From contig MEQB01000012.1 in NCBI GenBank assembly GCA_001770015.1, forward strand, positions 1 through 64,000: a stretch of 64,000 bases of DNA, read 5' to 3'. Each line of letters starts with the position of its first letter. Position 1 is the first letter of the stretch. The stretch is from Bdellovibrionales bacterium RIFOXYC1_FULL_37_79 (lineage in GTDB: Bacteria > Bdellovibrionota > Bacteriovoracia > Bacteriovoracales > Bacteriovoracaceae). Of this stretch, positions 7,746 through 16,115 are shown in pieces. Under the pieces are notes generated by a model. That model saw nothing but the letters and a program-made list of their open reading frames with translations, ran no database searches and was not told the DNA's origin. The position numbers and the translations under genes were made by a program.

Positions 7746-9395
7746 ATGAATAAACGTAGAATGACATTCGCTTGGGTTCTTTCACTACTTCTGATTGCGA
7801 ACATACATTATGTGTACGGTGAGGGTGGTGATGAAAGTCAGTATTTTTCTCTTCACACTCTTTCTGGAAGGAATAATGCCGGAACTAGTGGGTCATTGTT
7901 CGATGATAATACCTACACCGTATGGGATGGAGACGGAGACAGCGGATGGGAAGGGGGAGGCGATCCCTACTACTCATTTTCAAGTGGCAATGATGCTTGC
8001 TCGAGTTCCACTATGAGCAAGCAAGATAAACATTACTGCTATGAGACTGTGAATCGTGTTTATCTGAATCAGGCAGGAGTAGATTGCCCGGAGTGTGGTC
8101 GTTATAATACATATTATCCGGAAGAGCCTGCCACCAACGGTTGGGATTTTGCCAGCAATGCGATTGGCCCTCTCGCTTTTTTGGGTAGTACTTGGATTAC
8201 TGCTAATGCTTACGAGGATACCCAGGCTCGTTGGGCAAAAACGGTTTTAGGGATTAGCGATAATGAGACCAGCGCCTACAAATATGGCCATGAACAATGT
8301 ACCTCAAGATACAATTCGGCTCTAGATTACAATATGGAAAGGGGATCAAACCCCTTCACTTCGGATCAACTTGGCAACCTGATGGATAAGTGTAACGGCT
8401 ATGGCTACAATATGTTCTCTGGAATGAATGGTTTGGCCGGAAGTGGTTATGGTGGGGTGACAAATCCCCTTTTGGCAGGTGGTTACTCACAGGGATTTAT
8501 GGGTGGAATGATCGGACCTTATGCTGGTGGTGGAGCTTATATGGGTGGCGGAGCTTACATGGGAGGCGGTTACCCGACTATGGGAATAGGTGCCGGTGCT
8601 GGCGCTGGTATTTATTTATCTGGCGGAGCTTACGCTGGTGGTGGAATGCCCTATATGGGATATTCTGGATTTCCTGGAATTAGCGCAAATATAGGGGCTG
8701 GAGCTTATATGAGTGGTGGAATGCCCTATATGCCCTATATGGGTGGCGGAGCTTATATGAGTGGCGGAATGCCCTATACGGGTGGCGGAGCTTATATGAG
8801 TGGTGGCATGCCCTATGCGGGAGCTTCTGCAGGAATTAATGCATACGCTGGGATAAATCTAGGTGCATTACTTGGTGGAAATGGCAGCATGTATATGGGG
8901 GGTGGAAGTCCTTATATGGGCTACAATCCTTACGCTGGTGCAGGTGCTTACTGGGGTGGACCAAGCATGCAGTATGGTCTTAATGGATTGGCAGGGTACA
9001 ACCCCTACATGAGTGGGCAGGGAAGTTACTGGGATCAAACTGGAGGTTGGAATAATCAAATGTCCCAATACAATCAGCAGTATCAGCAATATATGCAGTA
9101 TCAACAATATTTGCAAGAGCAACAAAATCGACAATACGCTTATCAATCCAGATTGGCAGGGAATGAGTCTGTCAATCAAAGAAATAATCAGCTTCTCTAT
9201 CAAGATTATGCCAGTGCAGGACAAAACCTGCAAAGAAGCCTTTATTCGGGCCAGGGGGCATATTACGGCGGATCTCCTTACGGCATGGGATATATCGGCG
9301 GAAATGTAGGGTGGACCGGAGGAAGCTCAAGTTGGGCCGGTGGAGCTAGCTGGGATTCTACAAATGGTGGAAGTAGCTGGTCGGAGAGGTCGTGA
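7746..9395 (+). CDS. Exported Gly/Tyr/Met-rich repeat protein
   Basis: Not a named family that can be recognised. The 549-residue protein has a signal peptide (MNKRRMTFAWVLSLLLIANIHYVYG), a Cys-containing N-terminal domain to about residue 230, then a low-complexity region of GGGAYM / SGGMPYM units. A Gln/Tyr-rich segment (QQYQQYMQYQQYLQEQQ) follows, and the tail is Gly/Ser/Trp-rich. The composition resembles self-assembling surface or adhesive proteins. The ATG at 7746 has TTGGAG in front and is preferred to the upstream in-frame start at 7731. A sigma-28-type promoter precedes it, suggesting expression with late flagellar genes. It ends 11 bp from a convergent gene. Confidence 0.85.
   Translation: MNKRRMTFAWVLSLLLIANIHYVYGEGGDESQYFSLHTLSGRNNAGTSGSLFDDNTYTVWDGDGDSGWEGGGDPYYSFSSGNDACSSSTMSKQDKHYCYETVNRVYLNQAGVDCPECGRYNTYYPEEPATNGWDFASNAIGPLAFLGSTWITANAYEDTQARWAKTVLGISDNETSAYKYGHEQCTSRYNSALDYNMERGSNPFTSDQLGNLMDKCNGYGYNMFSGMNGLAGSGYGGVTNPLLAGGYSQGFMGGMIGPYAGGGAYMGGGAYMGGGYPTMGIGAGAGAGIYLSGGAYAGGGMPYMGYSGFPGISANIGAGAYMSGGMPYMPYMGGGAYMSGGMPYTGGGAYMSGGMPYAGASAGINAYAGINLGALLGGNGSMYMGGGSPYMGYNPYAGAGAYWGGPSMQYGLNGLAGYNPYMSGQGSYWDQTGGWNNQMSQYNQQYQQYMQYQQYLQEQQNRQYAYQSRLAGNESVNQRNNQLLYQDYASAGQNLQRSLYSGQGAYYGGSPYGMGYIGGNVGWTGGSSSWAGGASWDSTNGGSSWSERS
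8520..8830 (+). repeat. In-frame repeats coding GGGAYMSGGMPY units
   Basis: Within the repeat protein, units of about 30-36 bp recur in frame, for example GGCGGAGCTTATATGAG followed by TGGYGGMATGCCCTAT near 8698, 8748 and 8784, with shorter GGTGGAGCTTAYATGG copies near 8530-8570. Copy number may vary between strains by slippage or recombination. Confidence 0.8.
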
Positions 9396-9406
9396 TACTT
9401 TAGAAA

Positions 9407-9814
9407 CTACCTGTTGTGAACTAGCGTTCTTATGTTGTGTCTAAAAATCACCTGAATTTTATCAGTGTCGATTAGTTTATCAATCACACCTGGACCAAAT
9501 TGGGGGTGATCGATGATGTCTCCAATTTGAAAAGATTTTTGAATGGAATAAGATTGGGATTTTGCCTTAGAACCGTTGATAGCATTCATCCAAATATCAG
9601 CAATGGATTCATTGGGATTGATCTGTTTTGCTTTAGCCTTTTTACTTCTGGCCTTTACTTTGGAAGGATCTTTATAAGCATGGATCGATTCGCATGTATT
9701 ACACTTGACTTTACCAATGGTACTCTCATTTTTCATGGAAACGATGAGATGGGATAAGGTGAGCTTACACTTTGTGCAGTAAGAAATAACGTCCTTGCCA
9801 ACACCAATTGTCAT
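9407..9814 (-). CDS. Zinc-ribbon protein with CarD/UvrD-tail-like module
   Basis: 135 residues. Two CxxC pairs (C13/C16 and C38/C41) form a likely zinc ribbon. A basic linker follows (SKVKARSKKAKAKQ). The C-terminal segment FQIGDIIDHPQFGPGVIDKL...IQVIF resembles the SH3/Tudor-like module of CarD proteins and the UvrD C terminus, which bind RNA polymerase. Cytoplasmic. AAGG precedes the ATG. The gene is divergent from uvrC. A link to transcription or repair is inference. Confidence 0.75.
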   Translation of the reverse strand: MTIGVGKDVISYCTKCKLTLSHLIVSMKNESTIGKVKCNTCESIHAYKDPSKVKARSKKAKAKQINPNESIADIWMNAINGSKAKSQSYSIQKSFQIGDIIDHPQFGPGVIDKLIDTDKIQVIFRHNIRTLVHNR

Positions 9815-9906
9815 ATAACCTTCTTTGGTTTTAAGGAATAAAAAACAGACAAGACACTTTATGCTCTTCTATGTATAAAGTAAAGGTATTTTGTGTGACA
9901 CATACT

Positions 9907-11742
9907 ATGAATAAACTCTATCAAAAGGCTAAATCCCTACCTGCAAAGCCGGGTTGCTATCTTATGAAAAAAGAAGATGGGCAGGTGATTTATGTTGGTA
10001 AGGCAAAAGATTTAAGTAAGCGGGTAATCAGCTATTTCTTGGAATCAAAAAAAGACCTTAAAACCGAATTTTTGATAAGAAATATTTGTGATTTTGACTT
10101 CATGGTTACGGATAATGAAACCGAAGCCTTGGTGCTTGAGAATAATTTAATAAAAAAGCACCGTCCCAAATATAATATCCGGTTGAAGGACGATAAATCC
10201 TACCCCTATGTGGTGTTTGATTACTCGTTGGAATTTCCGAGCCTGCTTTATCTTAGACATATCAGGAAGAAAAAAAAACAGTTGGTTTTTGGTCCGTTTG
10301 TTACTGGCAGTAATATTTTTGAGATTGTAAAAATTATCAGGAAATCATTAAAGCTGCGTGATTGTGGGGACCTGGAATTCAAATCCAGAAAGCAACCTTG
10401 TATCTTATTTCAAATGAATCAGTGTAAAGGACCCTGTTGTGACAAGATTGATAAGGAAAAATATCATGAGTTGGTTGATATAGCGCTGGATGTTTTTAAA
10501 GGCAGTGGCAAGAAAATTAAAAATTACTTAAACCAGGAAATGCAAAAGCTGGTAGAGAGTGAAGAGTTTGAGCGGGCCGCCCAGGTCAGGGATTACCTCA
10601 TAAAAGTCGAGGAATTTTTAAAAGGTAACGTTGCTCAAAATGTCGAGTTGTATGAGCAGAATAAAAATGTTGATGTTATTTCTTATGTTAAAGGTGAAAA
10701 AGAAACTGATATCGTCATTCACATGGTGAGGAATTCGTTGTTACTTGGTTCCCGGGGATTTTATTTTGCCAATAATTTTTTAATCAAGGATGATGATTTG
10801 GAAAGCAGTCTGTTTAGTTTCTTATATGAGTACTATAAAACGTTACTTGGTCAATTGCCCGAAACTATCATCTTGTCTTTTGAGCATGAGGAAATGGAAA
10901 CCTTTAAAAAGGCCTTGAATGATTTGTACGCGCCGGAAAAGATGGAGGTTTTTTTCAACCGGTCAAGGTATTTACCGCTTATTAAGCTCGCCACTGATCA
11001 GGCGAGAGAAAACCAGAAATTAAGGACGCATAATGCCGGTAATGAGTATCTCGGTCTTACCAAGCTGGCAGAGCTTTTAAATCTTAAAGAGATTCCCAGG
11101 AATTTGGAATGTTATGATGTGGCCATCTGGCAGGGAAAATCCCCCACTGCCTCGCAAATTGCTTTTCATGATGGCATGCCTGAAAAATCGCTATACCGCT
11201 TATATGAGCTTGCTGAAAGACCAGAGGGCAATAATGATTTTGCCATGATGAGGGAGTTGATTGCAAGAAGGATCAAACATGGAAATTTACCGGATGTTTT
11301 CGTCGTAGATGGAGGGTGGGGGCAGGTCAGACAGTTTGCAGAAGTATTAAAAGAACAAGGGCGGGATGTTCCGGTGGTCGGGATAGCTAAAAAAAGAACC
11401 GGAAAAATCGGCTTTCAAAAACAAGTGGATCGATTGGTTATTCCGGGAAGAAAGAATTATTATCCTTTGAACAAATCTAAGGAATTGATGAATTTACTCA
11501 TTCATATGCGGGATGAGGCCCATCGTTTTTCCAGAACCCTTCATCACAAACATGAGCATCAAAGGGTTTTGAAAAGCTGGTTTGATGATGTGGCCGGCAT
11601 TGGGCCAAAGACCAAGAAATCAATCATGCAAAATCTGGATAAACCCATCGAGGAATTGAAAAATTACACTGAAGTGGAACTGGTAAGCTATTTGAAAATA
11701 AGTAGATCGGTGGCCAGAAATATTTTAAAAAAACTAATTTAA
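9907..11742 (+). CDS. uvrC: Excinuclease ABC subunit C
   Basis: UvrC makes both incisions beside a DNA lesion in nucleotide-excision repair. The domains appear in order: GIY-YIG nuclease (GCYLMKKEDGQVIYVGKAKDL), a Cys-bearing region, the UVR helix pair that binds UvrB (SEEFERAAQVRDYL), the RNase H-like 3' domain with ECYDVAIWQG, VVDGGWGQ and the HRFSRTLHHK His, and C-terminal helix-hairpin-helix motifs (FDDVAGIGPKTKKSIM). The frame is open upstream to 9871, but the ATG at 9907 (MNKLYQKAKSLP) matches the usual family start. 611 residues is normal. The DGGWGQ Trp replaces the common Lys. Confidence 0.96.
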   Translation: MNKLYQKAKSLPAKPGCYLMKKEDGQVIYVGKAKDLSKRVISYFLESKKDLKTEFLIRNICDFDFMVTDNETEALVLENNLIKKHRPKYNIRLKDDKSYPYVVFDYSLEFPSLLYLRHIRKKKKQLVFGPFVTGSNIFEIVKIIRKSLKLRDCGDLEFKSRKQPCILFQMNQCKGPCCDKIDKEKYHELVDIALDVFKGSGKKIKNYLNQEMQKLVESEEFERAAQVRDYLIKVEEFLKGNVAQNVELYEQNKNVDVISYVKGEKETDIVIHMVRNSLLLGSRGFYFANNFLIKDDDLESSLFSFLYEYYKTLLGQLPETIILSFEHEEMETFKKALNDLYAPEKMEVFFNRSRYLPLIKLATDQARENQKLRTHNAGNEYLGLTKLAELLNLKEIPRNLECYDVAIWQGKSPTASQIAFHDGMPEKSLYRLYELAERPEGNNDFAMMRELIARRIKHGNLPDVFVVDGGWGQVRQFAEVLKEQGRDVPVVGIAKKRTGKIGFQKQVDRLVIPGRKNYYPLNKSKELMNLLIHMRDEAHRFSRTLHHKHEHQRVLKSWFDDVAGIGPKTKKSIMQNLDKPIEELKNYTEVELVSYLKISRSVARNILKKLI

Positions 11743-11949
11743 GACATGCACTTTTTTGCGGTTTTTATTTCCACATTCAGGGCAAATGGCCGATTCCTGC
11801 ACCAATAAATTAGTATAATCCGTCAAGTGATTAATCATTAACCGGGAGCCGCATATCTGACAGGCATCAATGAGCTGCTGAACTTGTTTGATGTCCCCGT
11901 AAAATTCTTCGTATGTTTCGAATTTGTAATCAGAGTCGAAAGTTGACAT
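11734..11949 (-). CDS. Small zinc-ribbon protein
   Basis: A 71-residue protein with CQIC (C30, C33) and CPEC (C56, C59), spaced as in a zinc ribbon, and an acidic N-terminal helix. A GGGAGAA sequence lies 4-10 nt before the ATG. Its 3' end overlaps the convergent uvrC by 9 bp. No function can be assigned; related small zinc proteins are common in this part of the tree. Confidence 0.75.
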   Translation of the reverse strand: MSTFDSDYKFETYEEFYGDIKQVQQLIDACQICGSRLMINHLTDYTNLLVQESAICPECGNKNRKKVHVLN

Positions 11950-12130
11950 AGCATTCTCCCGCTAAGGTTGTGGGCCAAATAAAAGTTGTTTCAACTGTGC
12001 CTTTCTTCCTGAATGCTACACCTTTCTGGACATATGCATATTTCGGATGTCCACGTTCTCTTCTTTACTAATAAATTTTAATATGGGAGTAATGTAAATA
12101 TTTTTCCCCTTATGAGTCAAGGTATCACCT

Positions 12131-13069
12131 GTGAAAAAAGATATTTTTAAAGATTTAAACGATTTTAACCAGGAAACCTCGGACGATGTCCGTCCGTTGA
12201 TGGCAACTTTTTCCGGGCAACTTTTCAAGTCGGCACCCTGCTTTTTATCGAAAATTAAAATGGACAAAAAAAGACCTGATCCTCTTTTGTCCCAGGCTAA
12301 AATGGTATGCGTGGAAAAGGACACCACCCTAAATGCCTTGGGTGAATATGCCAAAAAAGAAATGATTAAGACCCATAATCCGGTCATCGTTGCCGGGGAT
12401 GAGCGTTACGTTCTTAAATGTGATGTCCCACTTCCTTGGGTCAGCCAAGAGAGCATGGAACCGACTCATCAAAGGCAGGCATTTTTTAATGATCTTTTGG
12501 CCTGTCGAAAATGTTTTGAAAATGAACAGCCCCCCGTGATAAAAAAACTGATTGATAAAAAAAGTCAGGCCAGTGATTTAAACTTGATTGATGTTTTATT
12601 TGTAGGTGATTATCCACGCCTTGAAGGTGATGGTATTATTGAGACTTTTTCTGCAGACAGAGGAGAGATTTTAAACCGGATGGTGCAGGCCATGAATCTA
12701 CCCTCGCTTAAATGGTGTGTGACCTATTTGTTAAAGTGTAATCGGATGGATTTGGATTTGAATTTGAAAAAGGAAATCATTAACACCTGTTTTCATCACG
12801 TTAAAAATGAAATTTTTTTACTGCAACCGAAGATGGTTATTTCCTTTGGAGCACTGGCCACTCAGATGATGCTTGGAAAAAAAGAAAAGTTGGCCGATAT
12901 CCATGGAAAGTTTTTTTCCAGGCAATATGATTTTGAAAGCGGTGAAAAAAGAAAATTTACCCTGGTTCCCATTTTTCACCCGGAATATCTCTTACTTAAC
13001 CCCACTATGAAAAAAACTGCGTGGGTGGATCTTAAAAAAGTAATGGAGTTTTTAAGTCAGGAAAACTGA
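12131..13069 (+). CDS. Uracil-DNA glycosylase-like protein (family 4/5 type) with N-terminal extension
   Basis: The C-terminal half follows the Fe-S uracil-DNA glycosylase fold. Four Cys (C125, C128, C203, C220) match the cluster pattern, YLLKCNR replaces the usual TNxVKCRPPxNR, KMVISFGALAT is the core strand, and H283-P284 is the second active-site motif. Motif 1 is GDYPR instead of GE(A/G)PG, so activity may differ. About 110 N-terminal residues are extra and have no visible domain. The start is GTG with AAGG eight nt upstream. It may remove uracil or another damaged base, or have a different role; adjacency to uvrC is only suggestive. Confidence 0.7.
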   Translation: MKKDIFKDLNDFNQETSDDVRPLMATFSGQLFKSAPCFLSKIKMDKKRPDPLLSQAKMVCVEKDTTLNALGEYAKKEMIKTHNPVIVAGDERYVLKCDVPLPWVSQESMEPTHQRQAFFNDLLACRKCFENEQPPVIKKLIDKKSQASDLNLIDVLFVGDYPRLEGDGIIETFSADRGEILNRMVQAMNLPSLKWCVTYLLKCNRMDLDLNLKKEIINTCFHHVKNEIFLLQPKMVISFGALATQMMLGKKEKLADIHGKFFSRQYDFESGEKRKFTLVPIFHPEYLLLNPTMKKTAWVDLKKVMEFLSQEN

Positions 13070-13160
13070 TACCTTGAGATTTTTTCATATTACAGTTATC
13101 ATTAGTACTGGGTCACTCTAGGAAGAGGGTGAATTTCAATATGTTTAACCTAGGCCATGG

Positions 13161-14348
13161 ATGGACGGGAAATTGAATTTATTTGCTAAATTTTTAATGG
13201 TTATTTTTTTTATCAGTTTAGGTGGTTTTCCTAGACTGGGGTTTGGCAAGCAAGCCCCCCTGATAAGAGTCAAAGTGGCCAATTCGCTTCCGAGTTTAAA
13301 CGTTGTGGGTGAGGATGTGCAAAGATATCTTTATCCTAAAAATAGTAAAAAAACTTTCAAGGGCACCAAGCGAATTAAGTTCAATTGCCAGGGGCTTTTT
13401 TTAAGTTCACAAAAAAACCGTAAACCAATTCTGCTGGCGCACCTGTCTTCGCCGAGTGGTTTTTTAGATCTTGGCAGAGAAAAATTCAAAGGTAATTTAA
13501 TGATTGCCACCAATCCCAACGGGGAGAGTTGTGATGTCATTTATCAAGTCGATCTGGAGACCTATCTGCCTCCTCTTTTGTCTAAGGAGATGAATGGTGC
13601 GTGGCCACTGGAAGCGCTTAAAGCACAGGCCGTGGCGGCCCGAACCTATGCGGCCCATAAGGTAAAAACCCAAGAAGTTTCTAAAATTAAAGGCCATGAA
13701 GTCTATTACGATTTGGAAAGCTCGGAAAAACATCAAGTCTCGGGATCTTTTACAGATGCGACTCAAAAAACGGTTTTGGCGCAAACAGCGACTCTGGGCG
13801 AGGTGCTGGTTAGTAGAACCGATAATGCCATTCATCCTATTTTTTTCCATGCCGAAAGTGCCGGCCGCACCCTGCTACCGGAGGAGGTATGGGATCATAC
13901 CATTAAAGATTATTATTCGGTCGAAATGCCCTACCTGGAGAGTTCCATCAAGTGGCAGTCTAAAATTCCCTTGTATAAGATCCGGGAATTTTTTAACTGG
14001 TATCTAAACAAAGGCAGGGATTTAAAATTTGAAAAATTTGTTAATAATAGTATTATTATGGTTACACCTGATAGAATAACCAATTATGTTTTTCGGATTT
14101 ATTTGGATGATCAGGTCTTTATTATAAGAAAGCCACTCCTTAGAAAGTATTTTGGAAGAAATTTTTTTGAATCAAGCAGCTTTGTAGTTTCATTTAAAAA
14201 TAATTTTCTTGTGATTGAGGGGCAAGGGAGCGGGCATGGGGTTGGAATGAGCCAGATCGGGGCCAAAAGACTGGCCGAAAAGGGATATACATATCGACAA
14301 ATTCTTTCTTATTATTACCCTGGTTTTCGATTGAAAAAGATATATTGA
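13161..14348 (+). CDS. SpoIID/LytB-domain lytic transglycosylase
   Basis: 395 residues with an N-terminal signal segment. It has the SpoIID core: E143 in SKEMNGAWP-LEALKAQAVAARTY (position of the catalytic Glu) and the C-terminal GQGSGHGVGMSQIGA and YRQILSYYYPG motifs. SpoIID proteins cleave glycan strands that have lost their peptide stems. The next gene, 4 bp away, is an amidase that removes such stems, so the pair forms a two-step peptidoglycan-degrading unit, as in sporulating Firmicutes and in several non-sporing groups. Periplasmic. The ATG at 13161 is chosen; no strong ribosome-binding site is seen. Confidence 0.88.
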   Translation: MDGKLNLFAKFLMVIFFISLGGFPRLGFGKQAPLIRVKVANSLPSLNVVGEDVQRYLYPKNSKKTFKGTKRIKFNCQGLFLSSQKNRKPILLAHLSSPSGFLDLGREKFKGNLMIATNPNGESCDVIYQVDLETYLPPLLSKEMNGAWPLEALKAQAVAARTYAAHKVKTQEVSKIKGHEVYYDLESSEKHQVSGSFTDATQKTVLAQTATLGEVLVSRTDNAIHPIFFHAESAGRTLLPEEVWDHTIKDYYSVEMPYLESSIKWQSKIPLYKIREFFNWYLNKGRDLKFEKFVNNSIIMVTPDRITNYVFRIYLDDQVFIIRKPLLRKYFGRNFFESSSFVVSFKNNFLVIEGQGSGHGVGMSQIGAKRLAEKGYTYRQILSYYYPGFRLKKIY

Positions 14349-14352
14349 TTTT

Positions 14353-15102
14353 ATGAAATGGCGATGGATACTGGTTTTATATTTTGGTTGGCTTAATACT
14401 CAGTTATACGGCGTAACGGTGTTGCTTGATCCAGGGCACGGTGGCAGCGATACCGGGGCCAAGATGTTTTATTCTTATGTGGATAAGCACGGCAGGAAAA
14501 GAAATTTACATGTGCTGGAGAAGGATCTTTCATTGATCTTTGCTAAAAAAATCCAGGAAAGGCTAAAAAAACAGGGGGTGATGGTCCATCTCTCGCGAAG
14601 CTATGATCACGAAATAAGTTTGGATGCCCGTGCAGAGTTGGCTCAAAAACTGAAAGCCGATCTTTTTATTTCTATTCATATGAATGCTTCCACCAATCGG
14701 ACTTCCCGGGGATTTGAAACTTTTTACCTAGATAATCATAACGATGTTGCCATCAAGAAAGTAGAGGACATCGAAAACGTTGGTCTTACCGGAGACCAAT
14801 TGATTATCAAACAAATTATGACCGATTTGATTGTCGAGCGGACGGTAAAGGCCTCCAAGTTGCTGGCCCAAAGTGTTCATGGGAGCATCAAAAAGAAAAC
14901 TAACAAATCATTTCATATAAAAGATCGTGGCATCAAGCCAGGGCTATTTTATGTTTTGGCCCTTGCTAAAAGACCCGGGATTTTATTGGAAGTCTCTTTT
15001 CTCTCCAACCCCAAAGAACTCAAAAAAGTTTTGACCGCCGAGTTTCAGGAAGCTTATGCAAAGGCGGTTGCCGAAGGTGTGATCAGTTATTTGAGAAACT
15101 AA
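14353..15102 (+). CDS. N-acetylmuramoyl-L-alanine amidase (Amidase_3)
   Basis: A zinc amidase of 249 residues with a signal segment and the Amidase_3 ligands H29 (LLDPGHGG), E56 (VLEKDLSL) and H109 (FISIHMNA), plus the catalytic E213 (ILLEVSFLSN). It cuts the bond between MurNAc and L-Ala in peptidoglycan. There is no AMIN or LysM targeting domain. It follows the SpoIID gene after 4 bp and is followed by a terminator, so the two form an operon. Roles in daughter-cell separation or wall remodelling are possible. Confidence 0.92.
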   Translation: MKWRWILVLYFGWLNTQLYGVTVLLDPGHGGSDTGAKMFYSYVDKHGRKRNLHVLEKDLSLIFAKKIQERLKKQGVMVHLSRSYDHEISLDARAELAQKLKADLFISIHMNASTNRTSRGFETFYLDNHNDVAIKKVEDIENVGLTGDQLIIKQIMTDLIVERTVKASKLLAQSVHGSIKKKTNKSFHIKDRGIKPGLFYVLALAKRPGILLEVSFLSNPKELKKVLTAEFQEAYAKAVAEGVISYLRN

Positions 15103-15105
15103 CTA

Positions 15106-15137
15106 AAAAGGGCAGAAAAATATTTTTCTGCCCTTTT
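15106..15137. terminator. Bidirectional intrinsic terminator
   Basis: AAAAGGGCAGAAAAATA pairs with TTTTTCTGCCCTTTT directly after the amidase stop. The stem is flanked by A and T runs on both sides, so it can work in either direction. It ends the SpoIID-amidase operon. Confidence 0.9.
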
Positions 15138-15232
15138 CAAGAGGTAGGGGGAGAGATTTCCGTCTATGGAACTTAAATCTTTAAATTTTTTTGATCCTTT
15201 AATCTATTGAATATGGAAGTCATTTTTTAATG

Positions 15233-15266
15233 AAAGGGACTTGGGGTTTCCCCTTAGGTCCCTTTT
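15233..15266. terminator. Hairpin at the 3' end of the lipoprotein gene
   Basis: AAAGGGAC and GTCCCTTT enclose an inner GGGG-TTT-CCCC stem, just past the stop codon of the minus-strand lipoprotein gene. On the minus strand the tail is CATTAAAAAATG, which is poor in T. A terminator for that gene is likely but not typical. Confidence 0.5.
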
Positions 15267-15272
15267 ATTTTG

Positions 15273-15878
15273 TTAGTACCAATTGTTATAATTATTGTAT
15301 TGGCCGTTTTGGCAGGATACCGGTCCAAAGCTGGTTGGAATTTGAGCTTGCGCACTTGAAATCTGGGCAATGGTGTTGTTAGCAATAACACCGCCGTATG
15401 AGCACGCATTCGGGGTGGTGATTTTTCCTGATTGAAGCATAAAATTAGTTACCGTTGCGCCTGCGCTTATCCAGTACTGGTAGGTACAAAAAGATAGCGA
15501 TACGGTAAAACCACCACCACTTAAAGTTTTAACAACTATGATGTCGTTGTAAGCACTTACTCCCGCATACACTCCGGTAACACTACCTGAAGCATAGCCT
15601 CCCAATTGCAAAGCTCCTGCAGGTAATACCCCACCGCTTCCAATGGGAGTGTTACTGCTAAAGGTTACATCGGCAATTCTTTGAGCATTTTGTGCATACT
15701 GTCCAGAACAGCGATACATATTTTTTAAATTTTCAATGTCGCTGGCCTGTTGCGAAGTCAATCCAGAACTCAAGGTAGAGTAAGGATTGCTTAGCGAATT
15801 TACTGTGTTCTTTTTTGATCCACAGCTAGATAGTAACGCTAAACCTAAAGAAAGAAGAATAATTGTTGTCGTTTTCAT
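15273..15878 (-). CDS. Hypothetical lipoprotein
   Basis: 201 residues with a clear lipoprotein signal: KTTTIILLSLGLALLSSC, lipidated C19. The mature part is Gly/Ser/Thr/Ala-rich with three further Cys and ends in a Tyr/Asn-rich tail (QYNNYNNWY). The frame continues upstream to 15935, but the ATG at 15878 has GGAGAG and starts exactly at the signal peptide. Function not recognised; an outer-membrane or surface location is likely. It stands alone. Confidence 0.8.
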   Translation of the reverse strand: MKTTTIILLSLGLALLSSCGSKKNTVNSLSNPYSTLSSGLTSQQASDIENLKNMYRCSGQYAQNAQRIADVTFSSNTPIGSGGVLPAGALQLGGYASGSVTGVYAGVSAYNDIIVVKTLSGGGFTVSLSFCTYQYWISAGATVTNFMLQSGKITTPNACSYGGVIANNTIAQISSAQAQIPTSFGPVSCQNGQYNNYNNWY

Positions 15879-16042
15879 AAACTCTCTCCGTAAAATAAAG
15901 TTTTCCCTCTTACGGCTTTTTAATGCATGACGCATGCCAGAAACCAGAATGATTTTATTGGTTAAGTTCTATATGATTTTGAAGAGTTAGCAATTTAGCA
16001 GAATGATGACGTGTTTAAAGTTTCAACAATTGATATTTTGTT

Positions 16043-16070
16043 TACAGTTTCAGGCCTAACTATCCGAAAA
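16043..16070 (+). promoter_or_regulatory. Possible sigma-28 promoter
   Basis: TACAGTTT (7 of 8 to the FliA -35) and TCCGAAAA (6 of 8 to the -10) are separated by 12 nt, one more than ideal. It lies 46 bp before the ATG of the HAMP-like membrane protein. Weaker than the site at 7660. Confidence 0.35.
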
Positions 16071-16115
16071 GAGAGTGTGGATTAACTTATTGATATTAAA
16101 GGATTTACTAAATGT

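Noticed and set aside
8520-8830. Tandem repeats as a possible CRISPR array
   Set aside because: Repeats are in frame, degenerate at third positions and without unique spacers; they encode a protein repeat.
8868-9233. 121-codon minus-strand frame inside the repeat protein gene
   Set aside because: An artefact of the biased Gly/Tyr/Gln codons; low-complexity Leu/Ile runs and no start signal.
16016-16042. TAAAGTTT as a perfect sigma-28 -35 box
   Set aside because: The required -10 position reads ATTTTGTT, with no CCGATAA match.
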